Origin: an uncultured Chthoniobacterales bacterium
GTDB taxonomy: Bacteria > Verrucomicrobiota > Verrucomicrobiae > Chthoniobacterales > UBA10450
Length of the DNA stretch: 5,134 bases
Assembly (NCBI GenBank): GCA_955652855.1
Contig: CATPCN010000606.1
Span: 1-5,134, forward strand
Direction of reading: 5' to 3'
Below the pieces are notes generated by a model that was not told the origin of the DNA, did not search any database, and saw only the letters and a list, made by a program, of their open reading frames with translations. This document shows positions 1-5,134 of the stretch, piece after piece; position 1 is the stretch's first letter; each line of letters begins with the position of its first letter. A program made the translations under genes and the position numbers.

Positions 1-684
1 CTGAAGCTGACGCCGCAGCAGTTGCAGTATCCGGGGGTGATCAAATCGCTGGAGGGTAAACAGCTCGGGGTCAATGCCTTTGGCGCCGCCATGGATGGCT
101 TCGCCCGCTACACGGTCAGAGCTAGCGGTGCGGACCCCACCCAGTACAAGTGGGTCGCCTACGGCGCGTTTCCCAATGGAGTTGCCGGCCTGACCAACGG
201 GACGATTGATGCGATCGAGGCTTCGGGAGATGCGATGGATATCGCAGCGGCAGCGACCGGAGGCACAATCGTCGCCGACTTCCGCGACCCGGAGGTGCTC
301 AAGACGTTGCCGCAGGTGGCGGCCATCACCGGCGCGAACATGATGTGGGTGTCTCCGACGGCGTTCGTTAACAAGAACCCGGACGTCGTGCGGCGCTTCG
401 TCGCTGCCCAGAATGAGACGATCGCCTTCATCCGCGATCCGAAGAACTTCGACGCGATAGTCAAAGTCGTAACGGCGAAGGCACCATCTCCGGAGTCCGT
501 CCCGGATCCAAAGGCCCTGACCGTCGACCGCGTGAAGCGCTATATCGTGCAACTCGATCCGAAGGCGAGCCGCAAGTCGATGGAAGCATGGAACCAAATG
601 GTTGTGGCCGAGAAACGCATGCCAAAGCCGGTGGACATCGACGCCCTGATCTGGGAGGGTGCGCGCAGTATGCTGATCCCTTGA
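1..684 (+). CDS. ABC transporter substrate-binding protein, NitT/TauT (NMT1-like) family, 5'-partial
   Basis: This is the C-terminal 227 residues of a periplasmic binding protein that would capture a small organic solute and deliver it to the permease encoded downstream. The frame is open from the first base of the window, so the signal peptide and first lobe are missing and the start is not visible. The visible part opens with the family-typical SLEGKQLGVNAFG stretch (about residues 16-28 of the fragment), followed by a short helix and a Gly-Ala-Asp-Pro turn, then a lobe with GAFPNGVAGLTNGTIDAIEAS, where the protein samples ligand-dependent positions. The stretch NPDVVRRFVAAQNETIAFI is the usual helix near the C-terminal end of NMT1/SsuA/TauA-type proteins. 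It is followed by the ATPase and permease genes, which supports the assignment. The ligand cannot be deduced: sulfonates, pyrimidine precursors, nitrate and aromatic acids all use this family. The family call is firm, the substrate unknown. Confidence 0.88.
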   Translation: MKLTPQQLQYPGVIKSLEGKQLGVNAFGAAMDGFARYTVRASGADPTQYKWVAYGAFPNGVAGLTNGTIDAIEASGDAMDIAAAATGGTIVADFRDPEVLKTLPQVAAITGANMMWVSPTAFVNKNPDVVRRFVAAQNETIAFIRDPKNFDAIVKVVTAKAPSPESVPDPKALTVDRVKRYIVQLDPKASRKSMEAWNQMVVAEKRMPKPVDIDALIWEGARSMLIP

Positions 685-696
685 CACGCAGCATGC
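668..696 (+). other. possible weak hairpin across the stop codon of the binding-protein gene
   Basis: Bases 668-675 (GTATGCTG) can pair with 689-696 (CAGCATGC) in an 8-bp stem with one G-U pair and a 13-base loop that contains the TGA stop. The same bases also make an imperfect direct repeat, CGCAGTATGC at 664-673 and CGCAGCATGC at 687-696, differing at one base. The stem is short, the loop is long and half of it is coding sequence, so chance is a fair explanation. It is listed because a much stronger hairpin follows 16 bases later. Confidence 0.25.
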
Positions 697-711
697 AGGA
701 GCGGGTAACGA

Positions 712-738
712 CCGCGCGCGATTCCGGTTCGCGCGTGG
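712..738 (+). promoter_or_regulatory. GC-rich intergenic hairpin upstream of the ATPase ribosome binding site
   Basis: Bases 712-721 (CCGCGCGCGA) pair with 729-738 (TCGCGCGTGG), giving a 10-bp stem with a single G-U pair (714/736) and a 7-base loop, TTCCGGT. No run of T follows, so it does not look like an intrinsic terminator. The stem ends five bases before the GGAGG ribosome binding site at 744-748. In binding-protein-dependent transport operons, stem-loops after the binding-protein gene are known to protect the upstream mRNA, so that binding protein is made in excess over membrane components (the malE-malF gap of E. coli is the classic case). A similar role here is inference; a chance hairpin in GC-rich DNA remains possible. 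Confidence 0.5.
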
Positions 739-743
739 AAAAC

Positions 744-748
744 GGAGG
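744..748 (+). promoter_or_regulatory. ribosome binding site GGAGG that fixes the TTG start of the ATPase gene
   Basis: GGAGG lies six bases before the TTG at 755. No ATG or GTG occurs in frame nearby, and the first beta strand of the ATPase (TISLNGV) begins five codons into the frame, so this site decides the start. Confidence 0.8.
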
Positions 749-754
749 CATCAA

Positions 755-1555
755 TTGAGCGGCAAGACAATCTCGCTCAACGGCGTACGGCACTTCTTCG
801 AGTCGCATCGTGCGGGCGATGCCCCGATCGAGGTGCTGCGCCCCACAACCACTGAGGTTCCCTCCGAACAGTTTGTCGCGCTATTGGGGCCGAGCGGCTG
901 CGGGAAGACGACGGTGCTTAATATGGTCGCCGGTCTCATTCGGCCAAGTGTCGGAGTTGTTTCGTTAAACGGCTTGGCACCCGAACTGGGCGATACTAAC
1001 GTTGGCTACCTGCTCGCGCGTGACGCGCTGCTCCCCTGGCGCTCGGCGCTTCACAATGTCGCACTGCCCCTTCAAATACGAGGTGTGGGGAGACGCGAGC
1101 GCGAGCAGCTCGCACGCAAGGTTCTCGAGGAGATGGGCCTCGGCAATTTCGTAGAGGCCTATCCATCGCAGCTCTCGCACGGCATGCGCCAACGGGTAGC
1201 CGTTGCGCGGACGCTCGTTGTGGAGCCGAGCACGCTGCTCATGGACGAACCGTTCTCTGCTCTTGATGCACAAACGCGCCTCGGTCTGCAGCAACGGTTC
1301 CTGCAACTCTGGGAGCGCGTGCGCTGCACCGTAATGTTCGTAACGCACGACCTGACGGAGGCGATTCTCATGGCCGACCGCGTCGTCGTGTTCTCCGCGC
1401 GTCCGGGAGAGATTCGCGCAGATTTCCCAATCGAACTCGAACGTCCGAGATCGCTAGTTGACCTCCAAGGGACGGAGCAGTTTCACCGTCTATTCCAGCG
1501 CATTTGGGACGTGTTTCGCGAGGAAGTCAAAGTCTACGAGGCCGCGCAGGCATGA
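755..1555 (+). CDS. ABC transporter ATP-binding protein, NitT/TauT (TauB/SsuB-like) family
   Basis: This 266-residue cytoplasmic ATPase powers the importer formed with the flanking binding protein and permease. Walker A is GPSGCGKT at residues 45-52, Walker B is TLLMDE ending at Glu165, the D-loop is SALD (168-171) and the H-loop His is residue 198 in VTHD, so ATP hydrolysis should be intact. Two motifs differ from the textbook: the Q-loop region reads GYLLARDALLPW (84-95), with Ala where Gln is normal, and the signature reads LSHGMRQR (140-147) instead of LSGGMRQR. I recall close variants of both in related NitT/TauT ATPases, so they are more likely a subfamily trait than damage. The start is TTG, chosen from the GGAGG site six bases upstream. 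The stop overlaps the permease ATG (ATGA), so the two are probably translationally coupled. Length is normal for the family. The transported substrate is unknown. Confidence 0.93.
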   Translation: MSGKTISLNGVRHFFESHRAGDAPIEVLRPTTTEVPSEQFVALLGPSGCGKTTVLNMVAGLIRPSVGVVSLNGLAPELGDTNVGYLLARDALLPWRSALHNVALPLQIRGVGRREREQLARKVLEEMGLGNFVEAYPSQLSHGMRQRVAVARTLVVEPSTLLMDEPFSALDAQTRLGLQQRFLQLWERVRCTVMFVTHDLTEAILMADRVVVFSARPGEIRADFPIELERPRSLVDLQGTEQFHRLFQRIWDVFREEVKVYEAAQA

Positions 1556-2466
1556 GTTCACCTCACACAATTGTTCACCCACCTCACGCCGAAATCGCAA
1601 CTGGCCACGCACCGGCCGAAACCTTGTTGGATAAATCAGGCAGCGGTTTGGCCGAAGTTCCCGAGCGGACCAAGCGCCGGAAAGGCTTGTTTGGTACTGT
1701 GATCGACCTAACCCTTGGGTGGACCGTCCTTGCCATAGTCGTTCTGGGTGCGTGGGAGTGGGCCGGTCGTACTCGCGCCATCAGTCCGGTCTTCTTCAGC
1801 TACCCGTCGGCGATCGGCGGTGCACTTGTCGACGGCGTGCGCGGCGACCTTCTCGTCCTCGATGCACGGTATACGATCATTTCCGCGGTGGTTGGATTCG
1901 GCAGCGCGTCTATCGCCGGTATCCTGGTCGCCTTCGGCCTATCGCAGGTTTCTTACCTGCGCAAGCTCTTGAGCCCCATATTCACTGCGTTAAACAGTCT
2001 GCCGCGCGTGGCGCTAGCTCCGCTGTTCATACTTTGGTTCGGCATTGGCCTGCTATCGCATGTCGTGCTCGCAGCGAGCCTCACGTTTTTCGTTGTGTTC
2101 GCCAATACGATGGCCGGTATCGAAAGCGTCGACCAGGACCACCTATTGCTTGCGCGCCTGCAGGGCGCGTCGCGGTGGCAGACCTTCCATTGGTTCATTG
2201 TGCCGTCGGCACTACCTAGCATCTTCGTCGGTCTGGAGCTGGGCTTCATATTTGCCATGCTGGGCACCGTGACGGGTGAGATGATCGTGGGCGAGGCCGG
2301 ATTTGGTGTCCGGCTGCAGCGCGATGCAGGCGTGTTCAACACCAAAGGCTACTTCGCAACGCTTTTGGTCCTAGTCTTGTTGAGCTCCATTGCTTCGGGG
2401 CTGTTTCAGCTCGCCAAGCGTCCCCTCGTGCGCTGGCAAAGCGCCCACCTGCTGCGGCGGTTGTGA
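1552..2466 (+). CDS. ABC transporter permease, NitT/TauT (TauC/SsuC-like) family
   Basis: This inner-membrane permease has 304 residues and about six hydrophobic segments, near residues 50-71, 107-130, 139-165, 167-190, 219-243 and 267-288. The cytoplasmic loop that docks on the ATPase (EAA loop) is at about 194-228: it begins DQDHLLLARLQGAS and ends in IVPSALPSI, with the conserved Gly at 205. The segment SPVFFSYPSAIGGAL (78-92) is the usual opening before the second helix, and GEMIVGEAGFG (242-252) is typical of the family. I start it at the ATG at 1552, which overlaps the ATPase stop as ATGA; the reading frame is open further upstream, but that would need a long overlap with the ATPase gene and lacks family-like sequence. 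The N-terminus carries roughly 48 hydrophilic residues rich in His, Pro and Lys/Arg before the first helix. In the first 50 codons I counted 27 ending in G or C (54%). Confidence 0.92.
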   Translation: MSSPHTIVHPPHAEIATGHAPAETLLDKSGSGLAEVPERTKRRKGLFGTVIDLTLGWTVLAIVVLGAWEWAGRTRAISPVFFSYPSAIGGALVDGVRGDLLVLDARYTIISAVVGFGSASIAGILVAFGLSQVSYLRKLLSPIFTALNSLPRVALAPLFILWFGIGLLSHVVLAASLTFFVVFANTMAGIESVDQDHLLLARLQGASRWQTFHWFIVPSALPSIFVGLELGFIFAMLGTVTGEMIVGEAGFGVRLQRDAGVFNTKGYFATLLVLVLLSSIASGLFQLAKRPLVRWQSAHLLRRL

Positions 2467-2504
2467 AACGGCGCGGCGGAGTTACTCAAACTGTCAACCA
2501 CCTC

Positions 2505-2510
2505 GAAGGG
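2505..2510 (+). promoter_or_regulatory. ribosome binding site GAAGGG of the amidohydrolase-like gene
   Basis: GAAGGG lies seven bases before the ATG at 2518, inside the 51-bp gap after the permease. I see no convincing promoter or terminator in that gap, so the gene is probably read from the same transcript as the transporter. Confidence 0.65.
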
Positions 2511-2517
2511 ACTCACG

Positions 2518-3357
2518 ATGATCATCGACATGCGGCTGCGACCGCCATATGGATCTCTGCTTCGCGTTCCTGCGCCCTACGGGCCTCGCGGTCGGGAAAT
2601 TTCGGAGCGTATCCGCATCCCGTTCCCCGAGTCGGCGGAAAAGCAGTCGATGGAGATGGTGCTGAGGGAAATGGACGAGGCGGGCATCACGCTCGGCGTG
2701 GCGACCGGCCGCGCGACGGCGCCAGGTACGTCGAATGACGATCTCGCGCAGCTGTGCATCGACTACCCCAAGCGCTTCATCGCGATTGCCACGCTCGATC
2801 CCCGCGGCCAGCGCGACGCCATGGTGGCGGAATTCCGCCGCAGCGTGAAGGAGCTCGGCATGCGCGGCCTTATCCTCGAGCCCGGTGCGAGCGCGAAGCG
2901 CCTCGACGTGGATGACGGGTCGCTCTATTGCCTGTACGAGGAGGCGGAAGCATTGAAGGTGCCCGTGCTTTACACGCTCAGCAACTTCGTCGGCGTGGAT
3001 ATCGGGTATTGCTTCGAGAACCTAATTGCGCTCGACCGCGTGTGCGGCGACTTTCCAAAGGTCAACTTCGTCGTCGCACACGCCGGATGGCCTTACGTCG
3101 AGGCCGGAATTGCATTGGCGTTGAAGCGCAAGAACGCGTATCTGTCTCCTGACTTCTACAGCATGGACTTTCCGTTCTCGCAGGAGTATTTCAAGGCCGC
3201 AAACACGTTCCTGCAGGACCAATACGTGTTCGGCAGCGCGTATCCGTTCTACCCGATCAAGCCGGCGGTCGACAATAACCGCAAGGCGCTGCGGCCTGAA
3301 GTGCAGCAGAAGGTGTTTTACGACAACGCCGCGCGACTGTTGGGTCTCGCGTCCTGA
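2518..3357 (+). CDS. amidohydrolase-2-type TIM-barrel protein with degenerate metal site
   Basis: This 279-residue cytoplasmic protein has the layout of the amidohydrolase-2 family (PF04909-type), which includes ACMSD, gamma-resorcylate decarboxylase, 4-oxalomesaconate hydratase and 2-pyrone-4,6-dicarboxylate hydrolase. Recognisable stretches are the first strand MIIDMRLRPP, a DEAGITLGVATGR strand-helix pair near 53-65, RFIAIATLDP (86-95), the RGLIL strand (116-120), FVVAHAGWPYVEA (184-196), YVFGSAYPF (236-244) and the closing VFYDNAARLLGL helix. Active members have a His-x-His on the first strand, a His after the central Pro-Val strand, a second single His, and an Asp in a GSDYP motif. Here these read Arg6/Arg8, Thr153, His188 (kept) and Ala241, so the usual metal site appears absent. 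The start has a good ribosome binding site, and the 5-bp gap to the next gene implies co-transcription. It may be a metal-independent enzyme or a non-catalytic barrel; its reaction is unknown. Confidence 0.82.
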   Translation: MIIDMRLRPPYGSLLRVPAPYGPRGREISERIRIPFPESAEKQSMEMVLREMDEAGITLGVATGRATAPGTSNDDLAQLCIDYPKRFIAIATLDPRGQRDAMVAEFRRSVKELGMRGLILEPGASAKRLDVDDGSLYCLYEEAEALKVPVLYTLSNFVGVDIGYCFENLIALDRVCGDFPKVNFVVAHAGWPYVEAGIALALKRKNAYLSPDFYSMDFPFSQEYFKAANTFLQDQYVFGSAYPFYPIKPAVDNNRKALRPEVQQKVFYDNAARLLGLAS

Positions 3358-3362
3358 GTGTC

Positions 3363-5084
3363 ATGGAGGAAACTGATGTCGTGGTGATTGGCTCGGGCGC
3401 CGGCGGCCTGTGCGCAGCGATCGTTGCGCATGACCAGGGGTTGGCGACGCTTGTATTGGAAAAGACCCCCTACGTAGGCGGTACCACTGCGATATCGGGC
3501 GGCGCCGTGTGGATTCCGATGAACTCACTGATGGGCGCGGTGAAGCAGTCGGACTCGGAACAGGACGTTGACGCCTACCTTGCGGTCACTGCTGGCAAGT
3601 ATGCGGAGTTGCCGGCCATGCAGGGTTATCGCCGGCACGGTCCGCCAATGATCGACTTTCTCCAGCGCAAGACCGAGGTGAAGCTCACGCCGCGCGCCTA
3701 TTTCCCAGACTATTACCCCAACGTCCCGGGTGCATCGATGGGCGGCCGCACTCTCGATCCTGTCGATTTCGACGCGCGAACGCTGGGCAGCAACTTTCGC
3801 CTTCTGCGGGGACCGAGACCCGAGTTCATGCTGTTTGGCGGCATGATGGTAAATCGTGCCGACATCCTGCATCTCTTCAAGGCACGTCGCTCGCCCGCAT
3901 CGATGCGGCACGTCGCGAAACTGCTGGCGCGGCACGCGGCCGACCGGCTACGTCACCACCGCGGCACCCGCCTGGTCTTCGGCAACGCGCTGGCGGCGCG
4001 TCTCTACAAGAGCGCGCTTGACCGCGACATTCCGATCTGGCGCTCCGCTGAAGCAAAGCGACTGATCCTTCGCGACGGCCGAGTGGCGGGCGTAGCTGTC
4101 GAGCGCGACGGCAAGTCTGTTCAGGTGCTGGCGCGCCGGGGCGTGATACTCGCGAGCGGAGGGTTTCCCAACAACGAAGAGATGCGCGCGCGATTCTTCC
4201 CACACGCTAGCCATCACCACACAGTGGCGCCGAAGGGTAACGCCGGTGACGGTGCCCGGATCGCAATTGAGGCCGGCGCGCGACTCGGGACCGACGTGGC
4301 CGACGAGGCGTTCTGGACGCCCGTGTCGCTATTGCGTCGTCCCGACGGATCCGTTGACACGTTTCCCCATCTCGTGACCGATCGCGCCAAGCCTGGCGCA
4401 ATCGCCGTCGACGCTTCGGGCAAGCGCTTTGCGGACGAGTCTTGCAACTACCACGACTTCGTCAAGGCGATGCATGCCGCGCCTGGCGCCGTGCCGTGTT
4501 TCCTCATCTGCGACGCCAAGTTCGTGGACCGGTATGGCTTCGGGTTCATCCGCCCCTGGCCGCTGCCGCGGCGTCACCTCCTCGAGGCTGGCTATGTCGA
4601 AAAGGCGAGCACACTGCGCGCGTTGGCGCAGCGATTGAACATTGACGCGGACGCGCTCGTCGCCACAGTAACGCGTTACAACGAGTTCGCGCGCAAAGGC
4701 GAGGATCCCGACTTCCACAAGGGCTCCGACGTGTACAGCCAGCTGCTCGGCGACCCGGACGTGAAGCCCAATCCGTGCATCGCGCCCATCGGGGCTGGTC
4801 CGTACTATGCGCTTCGCATCTATCCGGGCAGCATCGGCACGGCGCGGGGCATCGTGACCGACGGCGACGCCCGTGTGCTCGACGCGGAGGGACGTCCCAT
4901 CCCCGGCCTATACGCCTGCGGCAATGACATGCAGTCGGTGATGGGCGGCTACTACCCGGGTCCTGGCATCACGCTCGGTCCCGCGTTGACGTTCGGATAT
5001 GCCGCGGCGATGGCGATCGCGGCGTCCGCGCCTTCGGAGGTGTCGCAGCCGATCCCGACGTCACCGGCGCTGGCGTCCGGCTGA
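3363..5084 (+). CDS. FAD-dependent dehydrogenase, 3-ketosteroid delta-1-dehydrogenase / fumarate reductase flavoprotein family
   Basis: This 573-residue flavoprotein should desaturate a cyclic ketone or acid next to its carbonyl (or run the reverse reduction), passing electrons through FAD. The N-terminal Rossmann fold shows DVVVIGSGAGGLCAA (Gly10, Gly12, Gly15) and the ribose-binding acidic residue Glu33, followed by YVGGTTAISGGAVW (37-50). Later come a second nucleotide-side strand, RGVILASGGFPNNEEM (259-274), then APKGNAGDGARIA (289-301), FADESCNYHDF (356-366) and the C-terminal GGYYPGPGITLGPALTFG (528-545), which is very like the KstD C-terminal motif. The last 18 or so residues are low complexity. 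The ATG at 3363 comes five bases after the preceding stop and has no clear Shine-Dalgarno site upstream, suggesting coupling; the dinucleotide fold starts immediately, so this start is secure. In the first 50 codons I counted 36 ending in G or C (72%). Steroid substrate is possible but not shown; no other steroid gene is visible. Confidence 0.9.
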   Translation: MEETDVVVIGSGAGGLCAAIVAHDQGLATLVLEKTPYVGGTTAISGGAVWIPMNSLMGAVKQSDSEQDVDAYLAVTAGKYAELPAMQGYRRHGPPMIDFLQRKTEVKLTPRAYFPDYYPNVPGASMGGRTLDPVDFDARTLGSNFRLLRGPRPEFMLFGGMMVNRADILHLFKARRSPASMRHVAKLLARHAADRLRHHRGTRLVFGNALAARLYKSALDRDIPIWRSAEAKRLILRDGRVAGVAVERDGKSVQVLARRGVILASGGFPNNEEMRARFFPHASHHHTVAPKGNAGDGARIAIEAGARLGTDVADEAFWTPVSLLRRPDGSVDTFPHLVTDRAKPGAIAVDASGKRFADESCNYHDFVKAMHAAPGAVPCFLICDAKFVDRYGFGFIRPWPLPRRHLLEAGYVEKASTLRALAQRLNIDADALVATVTRYNEFARKGEDPDFHKGSDVYSQLLGDPDVKPNPCIAPIGAGPYYALRIYPGSIGTARGIVTDGDARVLDAEGRPIPGLYACGNDMQSVMGGYYPGPGITLGPALTFGYAAAMAIAASAPSEVSQPIPTSPALASG

Positions 5085-5134
5085 TGCACGATTCCGACAT
5101 GAAGCTCCAGGGCAAGAAGGCAATCGTCACCGGA
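5084..5134 (+). CDS. short-chain dehydrogenase/reductase (SDR), 3'-partial
   Basis: Only the first 17 codons are in the window. They encode MHDSDMKLQGKKAIVTG, where KLQGKKAIVTG is the classical start of an SDR: a basic turn, the first beta strand and the beginning of the TGxxxGxG coenzyme-binding motif. The family reduces or oxidises a carbonyl/alcohol with NAD(P)H. I start it at the ATG at 5084, which shares its A with the preceding stop (TGATG) and suggests translational coupling. An in-frame ATG at 5099 would give the more common MKLQGKK start; neither has a clear Shine-Dalgarno site, so the exact start is open. Placement after a KstD-like flavoprotein fits stepwise oxidation or reduction of one substrate, but this is inference from a short fragment. 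Confidence 0.72.
   Translation, partial: MHDSDMKLQGKKAIVTG

Noticed and set aside
461..808. Minus-strand open frame across the end of the binding-protein gene and start of the ATPase gene
   Set aside because: It lies opposite two well-supported genes, has no recognisable domain and its composition looks like an antisense reading of GC-rich codons.
965..1348. Minus-strand open frame of 127 codons inside the ATPase gene
   Set aside because: It runs entirely antisense to conserved ABC ATPase motifs and encodes nothing recognisable.
1504..1551. Upstream extension of the permease to a TTG at 1504
   Set aside because: It would overlap the ATPase gene by about 50 bases, and the extra 16 residues have no family-like sequence; the ATGA overlap start at 1552 is simpler.
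2467..2517. Possible promoter or terminator in the 51-bp gap before the amidohydrolase-like gene
   Set aside because: I found no convincing -35/-10 pair, no stable stem and no T-run; only a ribosome binding site is supported.
2518..3357. Treating the amidohydrolase-like gene as a pseudogene because its metal ligands are missing
   Set aside because: The frame is uninterrupted, full length, has a good ribosome binding site, and the remaining structural motifs are well kept, so selection on the protein seems likely.
3525..4220. Several minus-strand open frames inside the flavoprotein gene
   Set aside because: They overlap each other and the conserved flavoprotein coding sequence; long antisense frames are expected in GC-rich genes.
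1..5134. Mobile elements, CRISPR arrays, tRNA or rRNA genes, and defence genes
   Set aside because: No spaced repeat array, transposase, terminal inverted repeat, RNA-gene-like fold or defence domain was seen on either strand.

Overview
The window is a stretch of GC-rich proteobacterial-type DNA. The codon use and gene style would fit a Burkholderiales or Rhizobiales soil or aquatic organism, but no rRNA or marker gene fixes the taxon. All supported genes lie on the + strand, tightly packed, with no promoter, terminator, RNA gene, repeat array or mobile element that I can see. It looks like the middle of one catabolic operon, cut at both ends.

Layout: (1) 1-684, the C-terminal part of a NitT/TauT-type (NMT1-like) ABC substrate-binding protein; its signal peptide and N-terminus lie outside the window. 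(2) 685-754, a 70-bp gap holding a strong GC-rich hairpin directly before the ribosome binding site of the next gene. (3) 755-1555, the ABC ATPase, starting at TTG. (4) 1552-2466, the permease, whose ATG overlaps the ATPase stop (ATGA). (5) 2518-3357, a TIM-barrel amidohydrolase-2-type protein that lacks most of the family's metal-binding residues. (6) 3363-5084, a flavoprotein resembling 3-ketosteroid delta-1-dehydrogenase and fumarate reductase flavoprotein subunits. (7) 5084-5134, the first 17 codons of a short-chain dehydrogenase/reductase, overlapping the preceding stop (TGATG).

How the genes may work together (inference): the three-part importer brings in a small, probably anionic organic compound, and the flavoprotein, the SDR and the amidohydrolase-like protein carry out cytoplasmic steps on it: alpha,beta-desaturation of a cyclic ketone or acid, alcohol/ketone interconversion, and hydrolysis, hydration or decarboxylation. 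The substrate cannot be read from the sequence.

The points most worth a second look are the amidohydrolase-like protein with four of five usual catalytic positions changed, the flavoprotein that seems to keep all the KstD active-site residues although it sits outside a recognisable steroid cluster, the ABC ATPase with altered Q-loop and signature motifs, and the intergenic hairpin. I see no clearly new biological system; this is an operon of known families in an uncharacterised combination.
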